Source: a virus
Virus record (IMG/VR): IMGVR_UViG_3300025168_000126
Coordinates: 1 to 51,378 of that record
DNA: 51,378 nucleotides
Reading direction: 5' to 3' (one strand)
Part shown: positions 28,031 through 37,027 of the stretch, piece after piece
Layout: each line of letters opens with the position of its first letter
Numbering within the stretch: the first letter of the stretch is position 1
Translations under genes and position numbers: made by a program
Notes under the pieces: model-generated
The model's input: only the letters and a program-made list of their open reading frames with translations
Told to the model about the DNA's origin: nothing
The model's database searches: none

Positions 28031-28318
28031 ATGAAACAGTTGAAACCAACCTATCCCATCCTAGAGGTGATATGGATAGACGCCGAGGAGTATGGCGAAA
28101 CTGGTTGGAATTCCACCAAAGAAATACTCAGAGAAGCCAAGAAGGCATGCCCCCATATGCATTCAGTAGGTTACTGCATCCACAGAGACGATGATCACAT
28201 TACCCTACTCTCCTCATGGAATAAAGACCATTGCTCTACCATAGAGAAGATCCCTACTGGCTTCATCCATAAAATCACAGAACTAACCGCTAAGGAACAA
28301 ACCGATGCCGATCTATGA
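28031..28318 (+). CDS. Conserved small phage protein, function unknown
   Basis: 95 residues from MKQLKPTYPILEVIWIDAEE. The order VIWIDAEEYGETGWNSTKEILREA, SVGYCIHRDDDHITLLSSWN, IEKIPTGFIHKITEL resembles a recurrent phage protein with two strand-helix units. First gene after the late promoter; overlaps the zinc-ribbon gene by 14 bases. Confidence 0.75.
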   Translation: MKQLKPTYPILEVIWIDAEEYGETGWNSTKEILREAKKACPHMHSVGYCIHRDDDHITLLSSWNKDHCSTIEKIPTGFIHKITELTAKEQTDADL

Positions 28319-28595
28319 ATATACATGTAAAAAGTGCAATCACATCCATGACTCCATGCGACCCATTGATTCACGAGATTCCCCTATTGATTGTCCTGAA
28401 TGCGAGCATAACGAATGCTCTCGGAATATAACTGGCGCTATGGGTGCTGTTGATACGCTATTGACGCCTGATCGTGCTACTGGTGGTCAATTCTCGCAAA
28501 TGATCGACAAGATCAAACGTGGCACCCCTAAATCTTACCATAAGAATCTAGATCGCACATCTAACCACAATGGTTCCATCTGGGGAAATAACTGA
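28305..28595 (+). CDS. FmdB-type zinc-ribbon protein
   Basis: 96 residues. MPIYEYTCKKCNHIHDSMRP and DCPECEHNECS give two CxxC pairs, the FmdB/putative regulatory zinc-ribbon pattern. The rest is a polar tail (GGQFSQMIDKIKRGTPKSYHK). In phages this small protein is often near structural genes; the role is unknown. Confidence 0.85.
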   Translation: MPIYEYTCKKCNHIHDSMRPIDSRDSPIDCPECEHNECSRNITGAMGAVDTLLTPDRATGGQFSQMIDKIKRGTPKSYHKNLDRTSNHNGSIWGNN

Positions 28596-28686
28596 CATTC
28601 TCTCCGTTCCTCATTACATTACCCCCATTTAGCCCCACATTAACCCACCGTCCCCCACACCTACAAATATAGGGTTTTAGCATACA

Positions 28687-29016
28687 ATGAAGTACTTACA
28701 CACATATGAGTTTGATAGTTGCATCTTTACCAAGAAGGGTAAGGCTGCTGTTCGTAAGGGTGAATTCATTAGTGGTAAGAAACTATACAAGTATACCATT
28801 CCCTATGAAATACAACGTTTTAATAAGATTATTCATGATATTTCATATTTGAATGATAAGCATATGATCATGGTTTCTCCTCCTTGTATTCCATACGTTA
28901 AGGCGTATCTTTCTATCCGTGGACTCACTGGCATCAACATTGTAAATGTTCGTAAGATAGGCCGTGATAAGTTTGTTGCAGGTTTGGAGCGTAAGGGCTT
29001 TAAGATTCATACATAG
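28687..29016 (+). CDS. Small basic unknown protein
   Basis: 109 residues, MKYLHTYEFDSCIFTKKGKA, Lys/Tyr-rich, with HMIMVSPPCIPYVKAYLSIRG in the middle. The 91-base C-rich gap before it has no clear promoter and only a weak ribosome site. Just upstream of the large fibre genes. No family. Confidence 0.65.
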   Translation: MKYLHTYEFDSCIFTKKGKAAVRKGEFISGKKLYKYTIPYEIQRFNKIIHDISYLNDKHMIMVSPPCIPYVKAYLSIRGLTGINIVNVRKIGRDKFVAGLERKGFKIHT

Positions 29017-29042
29017 AATAGCATTTGTCATATGGGGTTATT

Positions 29043-31688
29043 ATGCCTATTCTGTATCATCCACAAGCATCATACGAATTTTATATCGCTCCTGGCTCTA
29101 GTAGTGTTAACATCACTGCTTCTATCTTCAACCTTGGTGGTGTGACGTTAGATGTTGAGACAAAGGCACAATCAGTTGCAACAGGTAACTGGGAACCATT
29201 CAGTACGGCTCGTAGTGAGATTGGGGCATTGTCGGCTGGACAGGTGATTGACTTCGGCACACGCAAGTTTGCTGCATCCTTCTCTGATCATGAAGCAGAA
29301 GGGATCAACCTCACTGCACGGAGTGTGGGGATTAGTGGTGGTCGATTCAGCATGGGCAAGACGGCAACATGGGTTGATGTTGGTGATGGTGTGTATGCGG
29401 CAGATCATGACTTCAGTGAGTACCGAAGTCCCATGATGTATATTATGGATGAGAATGCTTCATCCAAACCAAAAATGGCGATTGATCCCGCATCTCCCGC
29501 CGATATGGACATCTATCGATTTGTCTACAATGGTAATTGGTTCATCGTCAACAACAGCAACAAGGGCATCACCAACGGCGTGGTGCATACCGTTGGTGGA
29601 GACAACGATAGTGGGTCGAGTATTACTGGATGGACAATCACCGATGCGTCACTCAAAGCAGAAGTCAACGCTTTCCTCGCCGGCGTGACTGCAAACGCTG
29701 ATGCAGGGCCATGGACATTGATTCATAGTTCTGCGAACACCGTGGCTCCTGCAAGGATCACTCACTGGGATAACACTACGGGTGGAATAACACTCGAATC
29801 ATTTGGTACATCCACAACCACTACTTATAGTGGAACCTACCTTGAGTTTGCTCTGTGTGGTCTACCAGGCCAGACTCTAGAGAATGGTGAATACATGATC
29901 GACTTCACACAGGGTGTGACTACGGGTCGTGTTCTCTATAAACCAACAAACGGCAATGCGAGTGATGGACGTATTCCTGTCTCTGATTATTGCTTCAAAG
30001 TCGGTGGTGCAGGAAATACATACACAATTAATAATGTGACAATTGAAGGACAAGGAGCGATTGGTTCGGCGCCTGGAGCCATTCGAGACGACGGGGCGGG
30101 CGCCTCCTCTTGTACCATCACCAATTGCACTATCTCTGAGGGATCTAGTTTCTTCAGAATCAATTACACTCCAATCACAGTGGACAAGTGTTCGCTCAAG
30201 CGATCCACAGGCCGTGCTGGTGCTGTGGTAGCGGGTAGCACATTCACAAACAATGTGGTCTTCCACGTTGAGGGTTTCTCTGGATTCCTCATTCAGTGTC
30301 AGGATGGTGTCACTGCGATTCCTCACACATATTTTGCAAACAATGTGATGTCCCTAGAAGCATCTACTCACGGACAGGGTATGTCATTGTATAAGGACGC
30401 ATGGCGTAATGCGACAGTTAAACACAACATTTTCTATAATTGTCAAAGGGCACACTCTTTCCAGCCTGGTACTACACAGAGGCCTAATACAGAGGCATAT
30501 GGGTATAAGTTCGAGAACAACCTCGTTGTCGTCGATAAGGTTCTTGATATTCAGGGGTTCGCGTCGGGTCAAAAGTCTTTGGCATTCAACGGAGCAATAG
30601 ATACAGGACTCAATGGGAGTAACGGGGCACAAACAGTTGATATTAGATACAATTTATTGTATGTGTCAGATACCGTTCCCACCACGTTCACGTTAGGTAA
30701 TAAAAAGCAACTCAGTTCTATAGATATGTCAAACCTTAAGTACTCGTCCGTATCTGTGGAGAGTAACATTGCGGCAGTTATCTCTGCGTCGGCAACCGCA
30801 GATCAGAACGCTGGACACACGCACGCAAATAACTTAACTACTTTCTACGATAGTAACAATAACAGTGTTTCACTTACAGATAAGTTGATTCACCGTAACA
30901 GGGACGACTTCCTTGAACCAAGTACCTTCCAAGGCAAAACAGTCGCCGGCGGCGCTGCTGATGGAGGCGCACTTGGTATTAGGTGGTCTACGATTCCAAC
31001 CTCCTTGCAGATTGAAAACATAATTACAAACGATGATGTCAACTGGGCGTCTACTTATCCCGCACTAACATTACCAGCGGGTGGATCTTATTCAAATGCC
31101 AGTTATCAGAAACTTGAATATGGTCTAACTGGTGGTGGTACTGGTGATCTTGGATTCTGGTCTGATAGTAATGCTTCGTGGGATTCGGGCGGTGGCGTTC
31201 ATACATGGGCAACTGGTGCATCAATCATGGGTGCTTCGGGTTGGTTGCCAGGTGGTCACCGAATTCACTGTAGTCCAAACTATGGTGGAGATTTGGTGAT
31301 GTTCCTGTGGGACTTTGGTGGTAGAGAAACAGAGAAAACTAGATTCATAGAAGGCATCTCCGCCGAGTACCTCAGACTATCGGTTACAGTGACTAAGGGT
31401 GGTAGTGGAAACAACTCGGCCGGCGGATACTATGCGGGCAACACAGGTCAAATCTATAACTATTACTGGTGGCCATCAACAGTATCCTCGTTCTCAACAG
31501 ATGCGGCGAGATGGAAACTTAGTCAACTCGGGACGGGAAGTAGTGAGTGGCCAAATGGTGGTATGACTGGATCACTATGGGGAGATAACCCTCTATATTC
31601 AGTGGCCTTCCAATCTACACCATTCCCCGAAGCAACAAATACCTACACATACACATATTCAATAACTCACGATAATTACGGAGACTGA
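29043..31688 (+). CDS. Large fibre-like protein with right-handed beta-helix
   Basis: 881 residues from MPILYHPQASYEFYIAPGSS (six residues shorter than the longest open frame). The centre (about 330-560) has repeated short strands with stacked Asn/Ser/Thr/Gly turns (NNVTIEGQG, SSCTITNCTISEGSSF, NNVVFHVEGFSG), typical of a pectate-lyase-like beta-helix as in tail spikes. The ends are beta-sandwich-like and Gly-rich. Likely a receptor-binding or host-surface-degrading fibre. Enzymatic residues cannot be assigned. Confidence 0.8.
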   Translation: MPILYHPQASYEFYIAPGSSSVNITASIFNLGGVTLDVETKAQSVATGNWEPFSTARSEIGALSAGQVIDFGTRKFAASFSDHEAEGINLTARSVGISGGRFSMGKTATWVDVGDGVYAADHDFSEYRSPMMYIMDENASSKPKMAIDPASPADMDIYRFVYNGNWFIVNNSNKGITNGVVHTVGGDNDSGSSITGWTITDASLKAEVNAFLAGVTANADAGPWTLIHSSANTVAPARITHWDNTTGGITLESFGTSTTTTYSGTYLEFALCGLPGQTLENGEYMIDFTQGVTTGRVLYKPTNGNASDGRIPVSDYCFKVGGAGNTYTINNVTIEGQGAIGSAPGAIRDDGAGASSCTITNCTISEGSSFFRINYTPITVDKCSLKRSTGRAGAVVAGSTFTNNVVFHVEGFSGFLIQCQDGVTAIPHTYFANNVMSLEASTHGQGMSLYKDAWRNATVKHNIFYNCQRAHSFQPGTTQRPNTEAYGYKFENNLVVVDKVLDIQGFASGQKSLAFNGAIDTGLNGSNGAQTVDIRYNLLYVSDTVPTTFTLGNKKQLSSIDMSNLKYSSVSVESNIAAVISASATADQNAGHTHANNLTTFYDSNNNSVSLTDKLIHRNRDDFLEPSTFQGKTVAGGAADGGALGIRWSTIPTSLQIENIITNDDVNWASTYPALTLPAGGSYSNASYQKLEYGLTGGGTGDLGFWSDSNASWDSGGGVHTWATGASIMGASGWLPGGHRIHCSPNYGGDLVMFLWDFGGRETEKTRFIEGISAEYLRLSVTVTKGGSGNNSAGGYYAGNTGQIYNYYWWPSTVSSFSTDAARWKLSQLGTGSSEWPNGGMTGSLWGDNPLYSVAFQSTPFPEATNTYTYTYSITHDNYGD

Positions 31689-31693
31689 GTTTA

Positions 31694-34204
31694 ATGCCAC
31701 AAACAGATACCTATCAATGGACAATCAAGAGCAGTGCCTCTGTCACATCAGGAACATTCTTCGATGGTACGCCTTGGATTGTTGACAATGGTGGCTTGAC
31801 TCTCACCAACGTGACACCAGCACGAGTTACGACATCAATTCACCCAGAGGGCTCGACTTTTACTGGCGAAACGATGATCACCGTACTAAACCCAGACTTT
31901 GGTCTATTAATACCAGCGTCACAGGGTATCACTAGTGACGTGTATAGTGTGTCTACCACCAAGACGTATGCGACTGGACCATCTGCGGGTGAAGCAGTCA
32001 CTCAGTCGAGGGTGTTGTCTCCATTCGACTTTAGGGCAGGAACATACACAAATGGTGGAACTGGAAATGTTGGAGTAGGATTCGATTCGACGCAGGGCTT
32101 GACTCTTCCTGGCGAGTATAAACTATCTGCGGGTGACATGATCGTCACGAACTATGGATATACTGGAGACATTACATCTGATGACTTCAATAAGCCATGG
32201 ACCGAATCATATGGGTGTCTCACGGTTCTTGCATCTGCACCAGGCGCAAGTGCGTTCCGACCTCCCGTGAACTGGGATCCCAACGACAAAGTGAATCGGC
32301 CTGTGTTTTATGAGAACGACACATTCTCTAATGATCTATTCACATATCCAAACTATAGTATCTCAGGCGCCTCTGCTTGGACGAACACATATATTGCGTA
32401 CTCTCCTACCAACAGCGACATAAATCTGGACAGACCAGGCACCATCACACCATTCCTGGCTGGGAGAGATCCTAGTAGTGCAAGAGGTACACTAAAGATA
32501 CAGTCTTGTGTCGATAATGAGTACGGAAACTATCAAGCAATAGCCGAAGATGCAATGATGTTGTCTGTGTTCGATCCAGCAGTCGCAGGTGCAACCAGAG
32601 ATATATTCCGCAGAACAATAGCACAGAGGGGTATTGATACATGGGGACAGATTGGCTCTATGGGCGCTCCGCTTCGACCAAATGGTGGACACAACCCAGA
32701 GTATCATCCCCGCGTGTTCTTCGCATGGTGTGTGACTGGCGCCACGGCAATGTTGGACTTCCTCAACCTCACTGCATATGGTGCTACTGCAAGTGGAACT
32801 CGTCTCAACAGACAACAAAAGCCAGGTGAACCATTCGGACTGGGTGATTATAATGCCGATATTCACGAACAGGCATTCGTCTCGTTCGGAAATCAAATGT
32901 GTTCTTTCAGACACTTTGATGTTCCTGTGGTGTCTCAAGGATCTACGGCAAATGAAAATTGGGTACGAATATCTCGTCCTGCGACTAAAACTGATTATGA
33001 AGGAACAGGTAAAACGGGTTACGCTCCAATTTGGTTGAGTACCACTCCTACTGCAAACGCTGGACGAAACTGGGGCTTCTGTGACAACAACAAATATGTT
33101 GGGAAGCAAGGTCAATTCTCACAAATTAATAGTGGTTACATAAGAATCAAGGGAACCAGTGGAGGTTCAGCGTACTCGGCGACGAGTCGAATTATCTGGA
33201 CAGATTGGTATAACCAGAGTGGTGATCTAACAACCTCCGCTGAAGATAAGAGAAATCCATACGAGGCACGTTTCTGGTTACAGGACAATGTGGTTCCAAC
33301 TTCTGGAACCATAACCGAAGTTGATTTATGTGACGCGATCCAAGAAACCAGAAGTAGTCACATGGCACGGCACATTACATACACGTTATCAAACTTTACC
33401 GCAGAATCTGCCACACAGGCGTACACATACTCAACGATGTCGAACCTGTTATCCGCATGGAAACTAGTTCAAGCAAAGGGTGGTAGTGGTAGTGTTCCCT
33501 ACTGGGGCGCACGAAAGGCACAACATGCTGAGTATATGGCTGGTGATATCAGAGGTAAGCAGATGCTGCTGTCTAACTGGAGCGGCGTATATAACTGGGG
33601 TGCGAGTGACCCTAAAGACAGTCTCTACTATGCACTGATGCGACAGGGGCCAGGTGGAGGTAAGTCTCTCGCGTACACTCCATATGAATACACCAATGGT
33701 TACGCTCCAACCACACCTGGCACAACGGCAGAAATGTGGAATGCTGGTTACACACTATCGGCTTCTGGTACATGGGAAGAACTAGGTTTTGATCTTGATA
33801 GAATCAGAGTATGGACTACACTGAGAACTAGCAATAATAGCGACGACTATTATCGCTACACTCAATTCGGTGGAACTGGTGGTGGTGCAACTGGAACCAC
33901 ATTCACGGATGGTGTGCAATGGACAGTTGCCTCCTACAAGACTGACGGAAGTCTCAGTGTGCGAGTACGAAGCAACGGTGTTACATGGGGTATGTTTAAT
34001 AGAAATGATTGGTCTACATGGGCTTGGACTAGAGGATTGACTGGACCAATAGGTTTGACTTTAGAATCAACCACCGCCACAAATGATGCCGACGCCAGTT
34101 GGGATTCATACTATGTTCCAGTAAATCCCGTGCCATCAATGGACTCTGCATATCCACCCCCAACAAATTCAGGAACAACTATTTTATGGGCAGATAATAC
34201 ATGA
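31694..34204 (+). CDS. Large fibre-like structural protein
   Basis: 836 residues from MPQTDTYQWTIKSSASVTSG. Gly/Ser/Thr/Asn-rich and strand-rich throughout, few charged helices, no signal peptide. It lies five bases after the beta-helix protein, so both are made together. The C-terminal part has Gly-rich, strand-rich segments like those of its neighbour. Probably a tail-fibre or virion surface subunit; family not recognised. Confidence 0.75.
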   Translation: MPQTDTYQWTIKSSASVTSGTFFDGTPWIVDNGGLTLTNVTPARVTTSIHPEGSTFTGETMITVLNPDFGLLIPASQGITSDVYSVSTTKTYATGPSAGEAVTQSRVLSPFDFRAGTYTNGGTGNVGVGFDSTQGLTLPGEYKLSAGDMIVTNYGYTGDITSDDFNKPWTESYGCLTVLASAPGASAFRPPVNWDPNDKVNRPVFYENDTFSNDLFTYPNYSISGASAWTNTYIAYSPTNSDINLDRPGTITPFLAGRDPSSARGTLKIQSCVDNEYGNYQAIAEDAMMLSVFDPAVAGATRDIFRRTIAQRGIDTWGQIGSMGAPLRPNGGHNPEYHPRVFFAWCVTGATAMLDFLNLTAYGATASGTRLNRQQKPGEPFGLGDYNADIHEQAFVSFGNQMCSFRHFDVPVVSQGSTANENWVRISRPATKTDYEGTGKTGYAPIWLSTTPTANAGRNWGFCDNNKYVGKQGQFSQINSGYIRIKGTSGGSAYSATSRIIWTDWYNQSGDLTTSAEDKRNPYEARFWLQDNVVPTSGTITEVDLCDAIQETRSSHMARHITYTLSNFTAESATQAYTYSTMSNLLSAWKLVQAKGGSGSVPYWGARKAQHAEYMAGDIRGKQMLLSNWSGVYNWGASDPKDSLYYALMRQGPGGGKSLAYTPYEYTNGYAPTTPGTTAEMWNAGYTLSASGTWEELGFDLDRIRVWTTLRTSNNSDDYYRYTQFGGTGGGATGTTFTDGVQWTVASYKTDGSLSVRVRSNGVTWGMFNRNDWSTWAWTRGLTGPIGLTLESTTATNDADASWDSYYVPVNPVPSMDSAYPPPTNSGTTILWADNT

Positions 34205-34371
34205 TATCATTCAAACAATATATAATGGAGGTATCCCCACCTGGCTTCAAAGGTACAGTCAAGGCTATGAAAAAGCACAAAGAGATTGACAATCCTTATG
34301 CTTTGGCATGGTACATGAAGAACAAGGGTGATAAGTCTCACTACACTGCGGATGGTAAGAAGAAGAAATGA
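34201..34371 (+). CDS. Small PPGFKGTVKAMKKH-type protein with CTS-like start
   Basis: 56 residues: MISFKQYIMEVSPPGFKGTV, then a Lys-rich segment (NPYALAWYMKNKGDKSHYT) and a KKKK end. The conserved NPYALAW(Y)MKNKG pattern recurs in small phage proteins of unknown role. The start MISFKQYIME resembles the T4 capsid-targeting signal with an IxE cut. Overlaps both neighbours by four bases (ATGA). Confidence 0.8.
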   Translation: MISFKQYIMEVSPPGFKGTVKAMKKHKEIDNPYALAWYMKNKGDKSHYTADGKKKK

Positions 34372-35516
34372 AAGCATTTAGTAAATATCTAAGTGAAGCC
34401 CGTTTAGTGAATGTCAAGGGTTGGGCAAATGGTCGCAAGAGAAAACTTGTCCTTTGGAAGCCCAAGGCTAGTCATGACATCAGACCATACCATACTCAGC
34501 ACTTAACAAACAATCCAAAGGACTATGGTCTGAAGGAAGAGGACTTTCTGAAAGTCTTGGCGAGATCCTATGGTTTCGATCCCGAGGACATGGAAACACT
34601 TCGTGCGTTGGATGGTATTAAGTCTGGTAAATATGATCGTGATAAAGACATCGACAACTTTATGTACGGTCAAGGATGGGCCCGCATTGTGTTGAATGAT
34701 GGAATAGGTTCCATTGAAGGACCAATTAAGGCGAACCTACACGCCGCTGCGAAACTCATAGCAAAGAAGTTCTCATGGGAACAAATCGACTTCATGGAAA
34801 TTGGTGACGTTCTCAAGGATAACGCCGAATCGATCGGCGACGAGGACACATGGAAGAGTTATCTGAAGACAGGTCGAGTTCCAAAGCGAACCACTATTGG
34901 CTCTACGATGGCACGCTTTCGTGAACAGGTTGATCTATCAGAGGCATACAAGGGTAACATGCTCATTGGGTGGGTGGACCCCAAGAACAAACTAATCCTG
35001 CACCCCGAGGGTGGTAGAGGATGGAAGTTTCATACTCAGGTTCTCACCAACAAGATGTCGGCAGAAGAGTTCCGCAAGTTCCAACCAAACAGAATCGGTG
35101 TGGGGATTGCAAATGATATGGTCAAGTTCGTGAAGAGTGGTGACATGACCGAAGCACAACTCAAGCACATCATTGATAAGTCATACGAAAACATCTACAA
35201 TGCACTCAAGTCAGGTAAGTCTGATGGTGACTATGATGCTGAGTTGAATCTAGAGAAAGCAGGATGGGTCAAGATCCGCATTGATAGAAAACCCAATGGT
35301 CGTTCTTCTGTTCTTGGTGATCTCGATCGATGTCAAGCAGCAGCAAAGGTGATTGACAAGAAACTCGGTGGTTGGCAGGGTATCAAGACCGATCAGTTCT
35401 GGGTGAGAGACGGCGGCACAATGGTTGCAGATGAGAAGACATGGGACACATACGTCAAGACAGGACGAGTACCAAAGCGAACCGACATCGGTAAAACCAT
35501 GTCACGATTTAGATAA
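34368..35516 (+). CDS. Two-unit duplicated protein with LSEA at each unit start
   Basis: 382 residues. Unit 1 (about 1-187) and unit 2 (about 190-382) are homologous: both have YHTQ/FHTQ-LTN, end DE-TW-(S/T)Y-KTGRVPKRT-IG-TM-RFR, and start near LSEA (YLSEARLVN, DLSEAYKGN). The junction reads EQVDLSEA. The N-terminus MKAFSKYLSE fits the capsid-targeting pattern, and LSE before A is a gp21-type cut. It may be a head-internal protein split into two equal parts. ATGA with the gene before. Confidence 0.85.
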   Translation: MKAFSKYLSEARLVNVKGWANGRKRKLVLWKPKASHDIRPYHTQHLTNNPKDYGLKEEDFLKVLARSYGFDPEDMETLRALDGIKSGKYDRDKDIDNFMYGQGWARIVLNDGIGSIEGPIKANLHAAAKLIAKKFSWEQIDFMEIGDVLKDNAESIGDEDTWKSYLKTGRVPKRTTIGSTMARFREQVDLSEAYKGNMLIGWVDPKNKLILHPEGGRGWKFHTQVLTNKMSAEEFRKFQPNRIGVGIANDMVKFVKSGDMTEAQLKHIIDKSYENIYNALKSGKSDGDYDAELNLEKAGWVKIRIDRKPNGRSSVLGDLDRCQAAAKVIDKKLGGWQGIKTDQFWVRDGGTMVADEKTWDTYVKTGRVPKRTDIGKTMSRFR

Positions 35517-35617
35517 ACCCTCAGGCTGGCACTATGGCAGGTAGAGTGTTTTTGGTAACATTCCCACACGCCTATTCTCTGCGCCCCACGGAGAGTGTCA
35601 GTCTGAGGTTTTTTATT
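35514..35617 (+). terminator. Long-range stem with U-tract (terminator or structured RNA)
   Basis: CCTCAGGCTGGCAC (35519-35532) pairs with GTGTCAGTCTGAGG (35595-35608), 14 bp with two G-U pairs, followed by TTTTTT. The loop of about 62 bases contains further GC-rich segments. A simple terminator would not need so large a loop. Confidence 0.55.
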
Positions 35618-35619
35618 TG

Positions 35620-35627
35620 TATACATA
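35620..35627 (+). promoter_or_regulatory. T4-like late promoter TATACATA
   Basis: TATACATA starting about 11 bases after the U-tract of the stem at 35514-35617; the ATG at 35654 follows with CAGGAG. Confidence 0.65.
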
Positions 35628-35653
35628 CTTTACTGAACAACAGGAGCATCCTC

Positions 35654-36283
35654 ATGGAAGTATCACGAAAAGTAACTGAACAAGATCTACAAGAGCGTAG
35701 TGATCACGAAGAGAGAGAACTTCATTTATATGCTGATAACCACGCTGATCTACACAGACAGCGTACTTCTATGGTTCACAAGAACCTTCGTAACAAGATG
35801 GCTTCTGGCTCCTACGACAGCAACAAGGCACACCGTGCCTTCGTACACGTTGCCAAGGATGCTGCTGGACGTTACGACAAGGAACACAATGCAAAGGGTG
35901 GCAAAACATTCAGTAAAGATCACATTCACAACGTCGCAAGGAAGATGAGAGACGACTTTGAAGGCGAAGCAAAGGGTGGTAATTATGATCACCTCCTACA
36001 CAAGAAGCATCAGAAGAAGAAGACTAAGAGCGAAGACGTAGAACTAGACAACGATGCAATCCTAGAAACAGTAGAACTCACAGAATACGAAGATATCGCA
36101 CTACGCATTATCGAAGACAGACAAGTCAGACGATTCGACAATCTTATCGAAGAAGAGATTCTAGAAGAAGGTATTGAAGTAGAACTAGACGAAGATGCAA
36201 TAATCGAGAAGATGATTGAAGCAGGATACAGTGACGAAGAAATCGCAGAAGCAATCGAAGAACTACAAATAACCGAAGAGTGA
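35654..36283 (+). CDS. Conserved phage protein with acidic, linker-bearing tail
   Basis: 209 residues from MEVSRKVTEQDLQERSDHEE. Residues about 30-115 (ADNHADLHRQRTSMVHKNLRNK, SGSYDSNKAHRAFVHVAKDA, FSKDHIHNVARKMRDDFEG) match a helical module common in phages. The last 75 residues are very acidic with SEDVELDNDAILETVELTEYED, echoing the EDVExVDE linkers. Unknown function; the acidic tail may bind the basic linker proteins. Confidence 0.8.
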   Translation: MEVSRKVTEQDLQERSDHEERELHLYADNHADLHRQRTSMVHKNLRNKMASGSYDSNKAHRAFVHVAKDAAGRYDKEHNAKGGKTFSKDHIHNVARKMRDDFEGEAKGGNYDHLLHKKHQKKKTKSEDVELDNDAILETVELTEYEDIALRIIEDRQVRRFDNLIEEEILEEGIEVELDEDAIIEKMIEAGYSDEEIAEAIEELQITEE

Positions 36284-36314
36284 GAAACTAAAATAGAATA
36301 GATGTTGTGAATGT

Positions 36315-36334
36315 GGGAGGGCCTAGGCCCTCCC
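36315..36334. terminator. Perfect 20-bp palindrome hairpin
   Basis: GGGAGGGCC-TA-GGCCCTCCC with no clear U-tract. It sits between the acidic-tail gene and the next late promoter ten bases downstream. Confidence 0.6.
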
Positions 36335-36343
36335 AATTTCATA

Positions 36344-36351
36344 TATAAATA
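36344..36351 (+). promoter_or_regulatory. T4-like late promoter TATAAATA
   Basis: Exact TATAAATA upstream of AAGGAG and the ATG at 36371. Confidence 0.8.
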
Positions 36352-36370
36352 TAGTAACAAGGAGAACGTT

Positions 36371-36817
36371 ATGCAACCAGGCCCATTTAACGCAAAGAAT
36401 CAGAAGTTCTATAATAGCATCGCAGATGCTATGGCTAAAATCAATGCTGATAGAGAGCAAGCAAGAATTGATGATAGTCCCATCTCTGAACTTAAGATGC
36501 CCGCTAAGGACGCAAAGGGTAACGTCAAGAGCCGTAAGGTTCGTGGTGCTTTTGCAAAGGGTGCAGACAAGGCACAGGGTGCAAGTAATCGAGCAATGGA
36601 TAAGGCTCTTGGCAGTAAGGGCGATCGACCAGAAATCGACTCGACTATCGACAATATCGACAAGTCGATCGCAGCAGACGACAGAAGAGACGATCGAAAG
36701 CGAAAGGCTCGTAAGGAAGAAGTCGAAGTCGAAGAAGGCAAGTTAGTGGATCGTATTATGCGAAAGCGTAAGCAAATGAAAAACAAGGGAACTATTCCCG
36801 GATCGGATGGTTATTGA
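36371..36817 (+). CDS. Small basic head-associated candidate
   Basis: 148 residues from MQPGPFNAKNQKFYNSIADA. Helical, rich in Lys, Arg, Asp; contains AKGADKAQGASNRAMDKALG and ends KEEVEVEEGKLVDRIMRKRK plus GTIPGSDGY. The EEVEVEEGKLVD run is a typical linker of T4-like marine phage internal proteins. No known enzyme motif. A DNA-associated internal protein is likely. Confidence 0.75.
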   Translation: MQPGPFNAKNQKFYNSIADAMAKINADREQARIDDSPISELKMPAKDAKGNVKSRKVRGAFAKGADKAQGASNRAMDKALGSKGDRPEIDSTIDNIDKSIAADDRRDDRKRKARKEEVEVEEGKLVDRIMRKRKQMKNKGTIPGSDGY

Positions 36818-36818
36818 A

Positions 36819-37013
36819 ATGGATATGAGAAACTTCTTTGGTTGGGTTCAAGGAATTAGAGCCAATGGGGCAGGCAAGGATAACTATCAGGCTGCTCAAA
36901 ACATGAATGGCGAGATGTCAAATAATGGATGGAAACCTGAGGCTAAAAGCGTCGAAGATGTGTATATAAAGATGCAAGGTTTAGATAAACCAGTTGACAA
37001 ATCTACAGAATAA
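36819..37013 (+). CDS. Small unknown protein
   Basis: 64 residues from MDMRNFFGWVQGIRANGAGK; Asn/Gly-rich with a helical end (VEDVYIKMQGLDK). Starts one base after the stop of the gene before. The promoter for the nuclease is buried in its last codons. Confidence 0.6.
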   Translation: MDMRNFFGWVQGIRANGAGKDNYQAAQNMNGEMSNNGWKPEAKSVEDVYIKMQGLDKPVDKSTE

Positions 37014-37021
37014 GGTATAAT
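36994..37021 (+). promoter_or_regulatory. Sigma70-like promoter (leaderless type)
   Basis: TTGACA (36994-36999), 16-base spacer, TATAAT (37016-37021) with GG before it; ATG of the nuclease gene begins six bases later at 37028. Confidence 0.85.
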
Positions 37022-37027
37022 ATTTAC

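Noticed and set aside
27322-28032. Minus-strand open frame of 236 residues opposite the VWA gene
   Set aside because: It is a shadow of a GC-rich gene whose VWA motif and terminator fit perfectly; no promoter or ribosome site for the reverse frame.
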